From NCBI GenBank assembly GCA_902800525.1, contig CADCEV010000007.1:1-64000 (forward strand): DNA of 64,000 bases, read 5' to 3'. The translations under genes were made by a program, and so were the position numbers. The notes beneath the pieces were generated by a model. The model was not told the DNA's origin, did not search any database, and saw only the letters and a program-made list of their open reading frames with translations. The stretch's first letter is position 1; every line of letters starts with the position of its first letter. This DNA is from an uncultured Bacteroidales bacterium (GTDB lineage: Bacteria > Bacteroidota > Bacteroidia > Bacteroidales > Paludibacteraceae). Below are positions 51,126 through 59,386 of the stretch, in pieces.

Positions 51126-51446
51126 TCACTCGTCTTTCGGCGCTTGTTCATTGAGTTTGTTGTGCGCCATTTCGACGTGACCGTCTATTTTGCTATCCAA
51201 CGCCATCTTATCCAGCGCATGACTGCGCAGAAAGCCCCAGATAGCCAGACAGGACAGAACAAGGCATGCCCCCAAGGTGATATATCCGGCTACACGTCCA
51301 AGCCAGATCCATGCCAACACCACTGCGGCGATCAAGCAGCCGAAACCGCCTATTCCCGCAATTCCAAAGCCCGGAAGAAGGAACATCTCCGCTAATAATA
51401 ACGCGACGCCCGCGAGCACTAATAATACGATTAAAAAAACGTTCAT
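51126..51446 (-). CDS. short NfeD-like membrane protein
   Basis: A 106-residue product with three hydrophobic segments (VFLIVLLVLAGVALLLAEM, IGGFGCLIAAVVLAWIW, ITLGACLVLSCLAIWGF) and the LLPGFGIAGIGG motif of NfeD membrane domains. A short polar tail follows where NfeD proteins usually carry an OB-fold domain, so this is a membrane-only version. NfeD proteins partner flotillins, and floA is the next gene. The truncation looks natural, because the frame ends in ordinary codons well before the repeats. Confidence 0.8.
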   Translation of the reverse strand: MNVFLIVLLVLAGVALLLAEMFLLPGFGIAGIGGFGCLIAAVVLAWIWLGRVAGYITLGACLVLSCLAIWGFLRSHALDKMALDSKIDGHVEMAHNKLNEQAPKDE

Positions 51447-51494
51447 GCAAATATTTTTATAAAAATTTTACAACAATTTTTTTCAAATCGGGTG

Positions 51495-51526
51495 CAAAGA
51501 TACTAAATATCTTTGACATATGCAAG
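51495..51526 (-). promoter_or_regulatory. promoter of the nfeD-floA-amidase-recJ-phosphatase-mgtC run
   Basis: TATCTTTG (51502-51495), 20-nt spacer, CTTG (51526-51523). No other good promoter or terminator was seen within the run. Confidence 0.65.
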
Positions 51527-51540
51527 TAAAGAAAAAAAAA

Positions 51541-51572
51541 TTTGCATAAATAAATAAAATATACTACTTTTG
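51541..51572 (+). promoter_or_regulatory. topA promoter
   Basis: TTTG (51541-51544), 20-nt spacer, TACTTTTG (51565-51572), divergent from the nfeD promoter. Confidence 0.8.
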
Positions 51573-51622
51573 CAGCCGTTTTTGAGGTGAACGACACCTT
51601 ATTATAATAAAAAACTGCGTTT

Positions 51623-53938
51623 ATGAGCAAAAATTTAGTGATAGTTGAGTCTCCGGCGAAAGCCAAGACGATTGAGAAATTTTTAGGTTCCGAATACCAC
51701 GTCCTCAGCAGTCAGGGACACGTGCGTGACATCGAGCCGATCGGGAAGAACTCGATGGGTATTGATTTTGAGCATGGCTACATGCCCAATTACGCCGTTG
51801 ATGAACATAAAACCCACCTCATCGAGCAACTCAAACGGGAAGCCCATAAGGCGGACACGGTGTGGTTAGCTTCCGATGAGGACCGCGAAGGAGAAGCCAT
51901 CGCGTGGCATTTGAAGGAAGTGTTGGAATTAGGGGACAAGGACACCAAGCGTATCGTCTTCCACGAGATCACCAAACCGGCTATTCAGGAAGCAATCCAG
52001 CATCCGCGGGATATTGATTACAATTTAGTGAACGCACAGCAAGCCCGCCGTGTGTTAGACCGTATTGTGGGTTTTGAGTTATCGCCGATCCTTTGGAAGA
52101 AAGTGACGACAGGTCTTTCCGCCGGCCGTGTACAATCGGTAGCGGTACGTCTTATCGTAGAGCGCGAGCGCGAGATCGAGACCTTCCGTGCATCCTCATC
52201 CTATCGCATTTTTGCCGATTTCATCGGAGTTAACCCCGGTGATGCGTCTGTGCTGAAATGCGAGTTGAACCATCGTTTCTCCCATAAGAAAGATGCGATC
52301 GAGTTCATGGAGAGCCTCAACTCCGCGATGTTCATTGTACGCGATGTACAACGCAAACCCGTTACGCACCTCCCGGCGCCTCCGTTCACCACTTCTACCC
52401 TTCAGCAAGAAGCGGCGCGAAAACTCAAATTCAATGTCTCGAAGACGATGCGTCTGGCGCAATCGTTGTACGAAAGCGGAAAAATCACGTATATGCGTAC
52501 CGACTCCGTGAACCTCTCCACCTTGGCTTTGGCTACCTCCAAAGAGGTCATTGCCGAGCGATACGGCGACGAATATGTCCGCACGCGGCAATACCGCACG
52601 AAGAGCAAAGGCGCACAAGAGGCACACGAAGCAATCCGTCCGACCTATATGAACGTCCTCAACGCCGGTACTACCCGCGACGAGCAAAGGTTGTACGAAT
52701 TGATCTGGAAACGCACCATTGCAAGCCAGATGGCAGAAGCCAAGGGAGAAAAGACCACCATTGAGGTCTCCGTTCACGGATCCAAATATGCGTTCGTAGC
52801 CGCCGGCGAAGTGATCACTTTTGACGGTTTCACCAAGGTTTATGTACAATCTACCGATGATGCCGAGGAAGAACGCCGCATCCTGCCGGCTATGTCTCAA
52901 CGCGAGCGACTCAAACTGGTCAATGCCGAAGGCATTCAGACTTATGCCAAACCGCCTTTCCGATACAATGACGCTACTCTGGTAAAGCGGATGGAGGAAC
53001 TCGGTATCGGCCGTCCTTCCACGTATGCTACGATCATTGACACCATTCAGCATGTCAAGTATGTAGAGAAAGGATCCGTTCCGGGTGTGAAACGCGAGGT
53101 AAGTGTGTTAGCATTGAAGAACGGCATGGTAACCGAACGCCAGAAAACAGAGCTGTACGGCGCCGATAACCAACGTTTCCTGCCGACCGACTTGGGACGT
53201 ATCACCAACGATTTCCTGGTGGAGCATTTCCCCTCTATTCTGAGCTATGATTTCACGGCGCATGAAGAGGAACAGTTCGACCGTATCGCTATCGGAAGAG
53301 CCGATTGGACAGAGACGGTAGATAAGTTCTACAAGACCTTCGAACCCTTACTTTCCTCGATTCCATCGGGAAAAGTGTCGGGTCGCGTATTAGGCAATGA
53401 CCCTGTGACCGGTCAGCCCGTTATCGCTAAAATCAGCAAGATCGGTCCCTGCGTGCAGTTAGGTGATTCTGCGGACGACAAACCGCGTTTTGCAAGTCTC
53501 AAAAAAGGTCAGTCTATCTTCACCATCACCCTCAACGAGGCATTGGAGTTGTTCAAATCATCCCTTCCTATGACCTTGGGCGAATATGAGGGCAATGAGG
53601 TGGTTGTAGGAGAAGGCAAGTTCGGTCCGTACGTACATATAGGCAACACATATGTATCTGTTCCGAAAGGTATCGATCCGCTTGCAATCACTCTGCCGGA
53701 GGCGATAGCGCTCTATATCCAGAAGCAGAAAGACACCACACCTATCCAGCAATGGGGCGATGTACAGATTTTGAGCGGTCGTTACGGAGCGTATATCCAC
53801 ACTCCGGAAGGCAATTATCAACTTTCCAAATCTGCCGACCCGGAAAAGGTAACTGAGGCGGAAGTACGCGAAATAATGTCCAAAAACGAACCAATTTTGC
53901 CCGGAAAACGCGTTTTTAGAAGAAAAAGTGCAAAATAA
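51623..53938 (+). CDS. topA: DNA topoisomerase I
   Basis: Relaxes negative supercoils by single-strand passage. The 771-residue type IA enzyme starts with the TOPRIM domain (LVIVESPAKAKTIEKFLG; acidic DEDREGEA near residue 86). The active-site tyrosine lies in ITYMRTDSVNLS at about residue 290, and RPSTYATIIDTIQ near 455 closes the catalytic core. The C-terminus has several topoisomerase repeat domains (GPYVHIGNTYVSVPKG, GRYGAYIHTPEGNYQLSK) and no zinc-finger cysteines, as usual in Bacteroidetes. No terminator was seen before the tRNA-Pro promoter 10 nt downstream, so topA transcripts may read into the tRNA. Confidence 0.96.
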   Translation: MSKNLVIVESPAKAKTIEKFLGSEYHVLSSQGHVRDIEPIGKNSMGIDFEHGYMPNYAVDEHKTHLIEQLKREAHKADTVWLASDEDREGEAIAWHLKEVLELGDKDTKRIVFHEITKPAIQEAIQHPRDIDYNLVNAQQARRVLDRIVGFELSPILWKKVTTGLSAGRVQSVAVRLIVEREREIETFRASSSYRIFADFIGVNPGDASVLKCELNHRFSHKKDAIEFMESLNSAMFIVRDVQRKPVTHLPAPPFTTSTLQQEAARKLKFNVSKTMRLAQSLYESGKITYMRTDSVNLSTLALATSKEVIAERYGDEYVRTRQYRTKSKGAQEAHEAIRPTYMNVLNAGTTRDEQRLYELIWKRTIASQMAEAKGEKTTIEVSVHGSKYAFVAAGEVITFDGFTKVYVQSTDDAEEERRILPAMSQRERLKLVNAEGIQTYAKPPFRYNDATLVKRMEELGIGRPSTYATIIDTIQHVKYVEKGSVPGVKREVSVLALKNGMVTERQKTELYGADNQRFLPTDLGRITNDFLVEHFPSILSYDFTAHEEEQFDRIAIGRADWTETVDKFYKTFEPLLSSIPSGKVSGRVLGNDPVTGQPVIAKISKIGPCVQLGDSADDKPRFASLKKGQSIFTITLNEALELFKSSLPMTLGEYEGNEVVVGEGKFGPYVHIGNTYVSVPKGIDPLAITLPEAIALYIQKQKDTTPIQQWGDVQILSGRYGAYIHTPEGNYQLSKSADPEKVTEAEVREIMSKNEPILPGKRVFRRKSAK

Positions 53939-53947
53939 TTAAAAAAA

Positions 53948-53979
53948 ATTTGCGTATATCAAAAAAAAGTCGTACCTTT
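53948..53979 (+). promoter_or_regulatory. tRNA-Pro promoter
   Basis: TTTG (53948-53951), spacer CGTATATCAAAAAAAAGTCG, TACCTTTG (53972-53979). Confidence 0.85.
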
Positions 53980-54044
53980 GCACGCTTTTTCGAAAAAGAC
54001 ATAGCAGTTTTCGGTAAAACGAGTGTGGTTTTTCGGAACAAGTT

Positions 54045-54117
54045 CGAGAAGTAGCGCAGTTGGTAGCGCACTACGTTCGGGACGTAGGGGTCGCGTGTTC
54101 GAGTCACGTCTTCTCGA
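54045..54117 (+). tRNA. tRNA-Pro (anticodon CGG)
   Basis: A 73-nt cloverleaf: acceptor CGAGAAG/CTTCTCG, anticodon stem CTACG/CGTAG with loop TTCGGGA, T arm GCGTG-TTCGAGT-CACGT, discriminator A, no encoded CCA. Its 3' end is repeated 112 bp downstream. Confidence 0.95.
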
Positions 54118-54118
54118 C

Positions 54119-54147
54119 AAAATGGATGCCGTTTGGCATCCATTTTT
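54119..54147 (+). terminator. terminator after tRNA-Pro
   Basis: AAATGGATGCC, loop, GGCATCCATTT followed by Ts. Confidence 0.85.
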
Positions 54148-54209
54148 GTTACGACGGCTCGAACTACGCGTGTTCTTAGCCCTTCGGGCACGATTATTGT
54201 TTCACAATT

Positions 54210-54234
54210 TTCGAGTCACGTCTTCTCGACAAAA
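54210..54234 (+). repeat. second copy of the tRNA-Pro 3' end (possible att site or tRNA remnant)
   Basis: A 25-bp perfect copy of 54098-54122, from the T loop through the discriminator and the following CAAAA. The rest of the tRNA is absent. It is followed by its own terminator-like hairpin. Confidence 0.85.
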
Positions 54235-54261
54235 GAGCAGCAGGAAAGCTGCTCTTTTTGT
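54233..54261 (+). terminator. terminator-like hairpin after the duplicated tRNA end
   Basis: AAAGAGCAGC, loop, GCTGCTCTTTTT. It sits where a terminator of a complete tRNA would be. Confidence 0.75.
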
Positions 54262-54299
54262 TTCGATAAAAAAAGTTCCATATTTCTAACGATTTATAA

Positions 54300-54509
54300 T
54301 TTTGATAAGGTAATGAGCAGTACATGAGTAGTACATGAGTAGTACATGCCCCTTACAAGTTTACCTCGAAGTTTTTTTGGGCCGGACGATACTATCGCCC
54401 GGTTTATATGAACACTCGCCGATATGGGATGTCGGGATCAGATCCCGATGCAAGGGACAAAGAGGGCGAGGGAACGTCGCTTTGACAAGCGACGCAGGTT
54501 AACGGGGAT
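54300..54509. other. gene-free stretch with small repeats and hairpins
   Basis: No plausible gene. It holds three tandem GAGYAGTACAT units (54314-54349) and three inverted repeats: CCGGACGATA/TATCGCCCGG, TCGGGATC/GATCCCGA and GTCGCTTTGACAAGCGAC. It may be the 3' region of the helicase transcript or a small RNA; no promoter could be assigned. Confidence 0.4.
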
Positions 54510-56765
54510 TTAAATGCGATCCAATTTGGCATGAGAGAGGAGAAGGGTTTTGACACCTTGGGTATCAAAACGGATCTCAATTTTGTCGTTCTCCGTCACT
54601 TCATCGCGATAGACACGGAGCACTTCGCCTTGTCCGAAGACACGATGCGCCACACGGTCACCGGCTTTCCAAGGAGAAGCGGGAGCCTCTCCCCTGCCCT
54701 CCCCTGAAGGGAAGGGAGATGAGAATTTAGTATAACTATGGGTAATAGGGGGAGTAGGAATATTAGGGGTACTAGGAATATGAGGAATATTAGGGACATT
54801 CGTTACGGGAGCGGGACGCTGGAGGTCGAAATAACGTTTGTCTATATCGTTGAGGAATCGCGAAGGGGAGGCGAAAGAGAACGAGCCGTTGCGGAAACGC
54901 TGACGCGCAAAAGAGAGGTAGCACTGGTCCATGGCGCGCGTGATCGCGACATAGAGGAGGCGACGCTCTTCTTCTATCTCCTGCGGACGTACGGCAAACT
55001 GCGAGGGGAAGAGGTTCTCTTCCATACCCACGATAAAGACCACGGGGAACTCGAGTCCTTTCGCGGCATGTACGGTCATGAGGGTGACACGTTCGGAGGT
55101 GTCCGCCAAGTTCTCGTCCTGGTCGGTAAGGAGGCTTACTTCGCTGAGGAAGTCCGTTACGGGAGTGAAATCGATGCCCTCGTTGGCGCGTTGGACGACG
55201 AACTCGTGGATCGCATTGAGTAACTCCTGCACGTTCTGCGCGCGGTCGATACCTTCCTGTGTGCGGTCGAGCGCGAGGGCTGTGAGAACGCCGGAAGTAC
55301 GGAGTACCATTTCCGCAAAAGCAAAGGCATCCATGCTCTCACTAGCGTCGTGATAGCCGTCGATGAGTAGCGCGAATGTTTGCAGTTTCTTCTTGGTAGC
55401 GGCATTGACCTCGAGGCCTGTATCGTCGGGCGAACGCATCACATCGAGGTAACAGCGGTGATGCTCGATGGCATTGGCAGACACTTTCTTCATCGTGGTC
55501 TCGCCTATTCCCCGCCCCGGAAAACCGACGATACGGAGCAAGGCTTCGTTGTCCCGGGCGTTGACGGAGAGACGCAGATAGCCGAGCGCATCCTTGATCT
55601 CCTTGCGTTGGTAGAAGGAGGTTCCGCCATAGATGCGATAGGGGATGTTTAGTTTGCGAAGTTCACCTTCTATCACACGGCTTTGTGCATTCGTACGGTA
55701 CAAAACCGCAAAAGAATCGTACCCGCGATGCCGCATTTTCTGGATTTTGGTAGCCACGCCAAGCGCCTCGGTCCGATCATCCATATAGGGCTGAAGGGAG
55801 AGCGGCTGTCCTTCTTCTTTTTTGGAAAAGACGGTTTTCTCTATCTGGTTTACATTCTTGTGAATCAACGAGTTAGCGGCATTGACGATGGTCTGCGTAG
55901 AGCGGTAGTTCTGCTCCAGTTTGAAGAGTTTCGCCTGCGGATAGAGACGCTGGAAATTGAGTATGTTTCTTATGTCCGCCCCGCGGAAGGAATAGATAGA
56001 TTGCGCATCATCGCCCACGACGCATATGTTGTTTTGCGGTTCTGCAAGCTTCTTGACCAAGAGGAACTGGATATAGTTCGTGTCCTGGTACTCATCGACG
56101 AGGATGTATTGGAACTGTTCCTGGTAACGCGCGCAGACCTCGGGGGACGTTTCCAGAAGGCGGATCATATTGATGAGCAGGTCATCAAAATCCATGGCGT
56201 TAGCGGCTTTCAGTCGCGCCTGATAGAGTTCATAGACCGTTGTAACCTCGTACATGCGTGCTTCGCGGTCTTCGCGGAGGAGGTTCTGGTTCATGCCGTA
56301 TTCGCGGGGAGAGATACCGCTATTCTTCGCCATGGAGATACGGCTCAACACCGCCGCGGGTTTGTAGATCTTCTCGTCCAAACTGCGTTCCTTGCAGATG
56401 GCTTTGATGAGGGATTTGCTGTCGGTGGTGTCGTAAATGGTGAAGTCGCGCGTGTATCCCAATAACTCCGCGTGCGGGCGTATGAGGCGCGTGCAAATGG
56501 AGTGAAAGGTGCCCATCATGAGGTATCGCGCATCGGAGACATCAACGAGACGCGCGACCCGCTCTTTCATCTCCCGCGCGGCTTTGTTGGTGAACGTAAG
56601 CGCCATGATGCGGCTGGCGGGCACACCTTGCGACAAGAGGTATGCAATGCGATATGTAAGCACGCGGGTTTTACCCGATCCGGCTCCTGCTACTATGAGC
56701 GAAGGACCTTCCGTATAGGTCACAGCTTGCTGCTGAACGGTATTTAAAGCGTCTAAAAAGTTCAT
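54510..56765 (-). CDS. UvrD/PcrA-type DNA helicase
   Basis: A 3'-5' superfamily 1 helicase for repair and removal of blocks to replication. From the ATG at 56765 it has 751 residues. Walker A AGAGSGKT is at residues 26-33, motif II (YILVDEYQDTNYIQ) near 220, motif III (GDDAQSIYSFRGA) near 252, and motifs V/VI (MTVHAAKGLEFPVVF, EERRLLYVAITRA) near 560-620. The C-terminal tail ends in a Tudor-like domain (AGDRVAHRVFGQGEVLRVY). The linker before it carries a proline-rich stretch (NVPNIPHIPSTPNIPTPP) and SSPFPSGEGRGEAPAS, encoded by tandem repeats and a palindrome at 54681-54800. Confidence 0.94.
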   Translation of the reverse strand: MNFLDALNTVQQQAVTYTEGPSLIVAGAGSGKTRVLTYRIAYLLSQGVPASRIMALTFTNKAAREMKERVARLVDVSDARYLMMGTFHSICTRLIRPHAELLGYTRDFTIYDTTDSKSLIKAICKERSLDEKIYKPAAVLSRISMAKNSGISPREYGMNQNLLREDREARMYEVTTVYELYQARLKAANAMDFDDLLINMIRLLETSPEVCARYQEQFQYILVDEYQDTNYIQFLLVKKLAEPQNNICVVGDDAQSIYSFRGADIRNILNFQRLYPQAKLFKLEQNYRSTQTIVNAANSLIHKNVNQIEKTVFSKKEEGQPLSLQPYMDDRTEALGVATKIQKMRHRGYDSFAVLYRTNAQSRVIEGELRKLNIPYRIYGGTSFYQRKEIKDALGYLRLSVNARDNEALLRIVGFPGRGIGETTMKKVSANAIEHHRCYLDVMRSPDDTGLEVNAATKKKLQTFALLIDGYHDASESMDAFAFAEMVLRTSGVLTALALDRTQEGIDRAQNVQELLNAIHEFVVQRANEGIDFTPVTDFLSEVSLLTDQDENLADTSERVTLMTVHAAKGLEFPVVFIVGMEENLFPSQFAVRPQEIEEERRLLYVAITRAMDQCYLSFARQRFRNGSFSFASPSRFLNDIDKRYFDLQRPAPVTNVPNIPHIPSTPNIPTPPITHSYTKFSSPFPSGEGRGEAPASPWKAGDRVAHRVFGQGEVLRVYRDEVTENDKIEIRFDTQGVKTLLLSHAKLDRI
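54681..54800. repeat. translated palindrome and 9-nt repeats in the helicase gene
   Basis: CCCTCCCCT/AGGGAAGGG palindrome (54681-54712), then AATATTAGGG and GTACTAGGAA type units (54741-54800). All are in frame in the linker. Confidence 0.75.
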
Positions 56766-56783
56766 GAGTTGATAAAAAGTGTG

Positions 56784-56815
56784 CAAATTTAGTGAAAAAT
56801 TTCTATTTATGCAAA
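56784..56815 (-). promoter_or_regulatory. promoter of the UvrD/PcrA-type helicase gene
   Basis: TTTG (56815-56812), 20-nt spacer, TAAATTTG (56791-56784). Confidence 0.7.
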
Positions 56816-56840
56816 TAATTACGATTATTTTTCACAAAAT

Positions 56841-56872
56841 TTTGCACATATGCAAAAAAATATGTATCTTTG
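56841..56872 (+). promoter_or_regulatory. promoter of the rRNA methyltransferase gene
   Basis: TTTG (56841-56844), 20-nt spacer, TATCTTTG (56865-56872). The chosen ATG (56889) is 17 nt further on. Confidence 0.8.
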
Positions 56873-56888
56873 CAAAAAATTTGTGTCC

Positions 56889-58229
56889 ATGCTACCCGTA
56901 GAGTTCATAGAAAGTATGCATCAGCAGATGGGGAATGAGGCCGGAAAGCTGATTCAAGCTCTGGAAACGGAGCCTGTTACTTCTATCCGTCTGAACTCCA
57001 AACTGGATGTGCTGACCTTTCCGTGTGACACGGACGAGGTGCCTTGGCATGTAGACGGGTATTATCTGAGCGAGCGTCCTCAGTTCACGCTGGATCCGCT
57101 ATTCCATGCGGGTTGCTATTATGTGCAGGAAGCGAGTTCGATGTTCATCCAGCAGGTGTTGGAGCAGTATGTCGATCCGGCGTCGGTGGTGTTGGACTTA
57201 TGTGCAGCGCCCGGCGGTAAGAGCACGCTCATCAGCGAATATCTGGGCAGCGAGGGTTTGTTGATCAGCAACGAGGTAGTGCGCCAGCGGGTGTTTATCC
57301 TGAGCGAAAACATCCAGAAATGGGGTAACGGCAACACCGTTGTGACCCATAACACGCCGACGGAGTTTGGCGAGCGTTGCCGGCACATCTTCGATTGCAT
57401 GTTAGTGGATGCGCCGTGTTCGGGCGAAGGCATGTTCCGCAAAGACGAGCAGGCACGCAATGAATGGAGTCCGCGTGCGGTCAAGCAATGTGCCGAGCGC
57501 CAGAGACGCATTCTGATGGATGTGTGGGACGCCCTCAAACCCGGCGGAATACTGATTTATTCCACCTGCACGTTCAACGACGAGGAGAACGAGAAGAACG
57601 TGGAATGGATGGCGGAGACCTTGGGCGCCGATGTGATGCCGATTGATTATGATCCTTCGTGGGGAATTACGGAAGGCAACTACGGCTACCATTTCTACCC
57701 GCATAAGGCGAAAGGAGAGGGTTTCTATGTGTGCGCGCTGCGCAAATACGACGACGAGCTCAATCCCGCCAAGATCAAGACGCCGAAGAACCCGCCGGCG
57801 ATGCAACACCCTGAGTATATGCCGGTTATGCGTAATTGGCTGCAACATCCGGATTCGTGGGCGATCCGTTATTCCGACCGTTTTGCGACCGCTTATCCGC
57901 TCAAATACAAAGAACTGATTGATTGGATGTCCACGCAACTGACGTGTATCTCTACGGGCTTCGGTTTAGGCGAAGAGCGCGGACGAGGTATTGCTCCGCA
58001 GCATTGCCTAAGTATGACGAAAGACCTCCGCAAAGAGGCCTTCCCGAATGTGCCGCTGACCCGTGATCAGGCATTGAGTTATCTCAGGACCGAGGCTTTG
58101 CTTTTGGCGGGCGTGCCCCTCGGTTTGGTCCTTTTGACGTACGAGGGTGTGCCCCTCGGTTTCGCGAAAAACGTCGGGAACCGCCTGAACAACCTTTACC
58201 CGAACGAGTGGCGTATTCGTCATCTGTAG
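56889..58229 (+). CDS. rRNA cytosine-C5 methyltransferase (RsmF-like)
   Basis: Transfers methyl from SAM to a cytosine of 16S rRNA by a two-cysteine mechanism. From the ATG at 56889 there are 446 residues. The SAM motif LDLCAAPGGKST is at about 102-113, DAPCSGEGMFRK (first cysteine) near 174, and YSTCTFNDEENE (second cysteine) near 224. The C-terminal RNA-binding part ends GFAKNVGNRLNNLYPNEWRI, the family's usual end. The start at 56850 lies upstream of the -7 box and cannot be transcribed from it. The last 146 bp overlap the end of the DEAD-box gene on the other strand. Confidence 0.93.
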   Translation: MLPVEFIESMHQQMGNEAGKLIQALETEPVTSIRLNSKLDVLTFPCDTDEVPWHVDGYYLSERPQFTLDPLFHAGCYYVQEASSMFIQQVLEQYVDPASVVLDLCAAPGGKSTLISEYLGSEGLLISNEVVRQRVFILSENIQKWGNGNTVVTHNTPTEFGERCRHIFDCMLVDAPCSGEGMFRKDEQARNEWSPRAVKQCAERQRRILMDVWDALKPGGILIYSTCTFNDEENEKNVEWMAETLGADVMPIDYDPSWGITEGNYGYHFYPHKAKGEGFYVCALRKYDDELNPAKIKTPKNPPAMQHPEYMPVMRNWLQHPDSWAIRYSDRFATAYPLKYKELIDWMSTQLTCISTGFGLGEERGRGIAPQHCLSMTKDLRKEAFPNVPLTRDQALSYLRTEALLLAGVPLGLVLLTYEGVPLGFAKNVGNRLNNLYPNEWRIRHL

Positions 58230-59367
58230 GAGCATCGCCCAGCGCTTCCGGAAGGGCTATCCGCTCTATCTCTTTTTTCAAGAACCGCTCTATTTTATTC
58301 CAATAGTGTGCATCATCCGGCGAGACGAGGGTGATGGCTTCGCCTTTGTTCTCCGCGCGCGCCGTACGACCGATGCGATGCACGTAGTCTTCGGGGTCGT
58401 GCGGTACGTCATAATTGATCACCAGCGGAACATCGGTCACATCAATGCCGCGCGAGACCACATCGGTAGCTACGAGAACAGCTATCTTGCCGTTTCGGAA
58501 ATCCAGCATGACCTGGTCGCGTTCGTTCTGCTCGAGGTCGGAGTGCATCGCGCGCGCGTCTATTTTTAAGGTACGCAACGCGCGCGTGAGATCCTTGACA
58601 CGCTGTTTCTTACCGGCAAAGATGATCACTTTCTTCATCTCCTTGCCTTGTAACGCCAGTTGCACGAAGCCTGTTTTCTGCGCTTCGAAGAGGCGCGCGC
58701 AACGCTGATGAATCGTCTCCGGCGGCCGTGAAACAGCTATTTGCACCTCTACGGGGTCGTGCATGATTGCTTTTGCCATTTGCCGGATCTTAGGCGGCAT
58801 GGTAGCGGAGAACATGATCGTCTGGCGGTCCTTAGGTAACTTGCGGACGATGGTCATGATATCGTCATAGAAGCCCATATCCAACATCCGATCCGCCTCA
58901 TCGAGGATGAAATACTTGACGCCGGAGAAGTCCACGTCGTAGATATTCATTTGGCTCAGAAGCCGCCCCGGCGTAGCGATCACGATGTCTGCGCCTTTCT
59001 GCAAACCCGAGACCTGGTTTCCCCACGCTCCGTTGTCCTTGCCGCCGTAGATAGCCACCGACGAGAAGGGCACATAGAAACCGAATCCCTCCATCTGCTG
59101 GTCTATCTGCTGCGCCAGTTCGCGTGTGGGCGCCATGATAATAGCGTTGAGTTTGTCGGGGTCATGGTCGTCAAACGCCAAATTGGTCAGCAGTGGCAGT
59201 ATATACGCGGCGGTTTTGCCTGTTCCCGTCTGGGCACAAGAAATCACGTCTTTTCGATCAAGGATCACAGGGATTGTCTTTTCCTGCACGGGCGTGCAAG
59301 TATCAAAGTGCATGTCCCACAGCGCATCCAAGACCTCATCCGAAAGGGCTAATTCATCAAAATACAT
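58084..59367 (-). CDS. DEAD-box RNA helicase
   Basis: An ATP-dependent RNA helicase for ribosome assembly or RNA decay. The 427-residue product has a Q motif (FDTCTPVQEKTIP), Walker A AQTGTGKT at 45-52, the DEAD box in FILDEADRMLDMGF near 154, SAT (IMFSATMPP) near 189, and HRIGRTAR near 335. The last 48 residues are a basic R/G/S-rich tail (SGGSRRFSRNRGAHPRTSKG). That tail is encoded entirely opposite the conserved C-terminus of the rRNA methyltransferase gene. It is probably the last gene of the thioredoxin-antiporter-epimerase-helicase run; it starts 19 nt after the epimerase gene. Confidence 0.94.
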   Translation of the reverse strand: MYFDELALSDEVLDALWDMHFDTCTPVQEKTIPVILDRKDVISCAQTGTGKTAAYILPLLTNLAFDDHDPDKLNAIIMAPTRELAQQIDQQMEGFGFYVPFSSVAIYGGKDNGAWGNQVSGLQKGADIVIATPGRLLSQMNIYDVDFSGVKYFILDEADRMLDMGFYDDIMTIVRKLPKDRQTIMFSATMPPKIRQMAKAIMHDPVEVQIAVSRPPETIHQRCARLFEAQKTGFVQLALQGKEMKKVIIFAGKKQRVKDLTRALRTLKIDARAMHSDLEQNERDQVMLDFRNGKIAVLVATDVVSRGIDVTDVPLVINYDVPHDPEDYVHRIGRTARAENKGEAITLVSPDDAHYWNKIERFLKKEIERIALPEALGDAPTDDEYATRSGKGCSGGSRRFSRNRGAHPRTSKGPNRGARPPKAKPRS

Positions 59368-59386
59368 ATATCATTCCAATCTTTTT

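Noticed and set aside
54210..54234. A second functional tRNA-Pro
   Set aside because: Only the 3' end from the T loop is present; the acceptor 5' strand, D arm and anticodon arm are missing.
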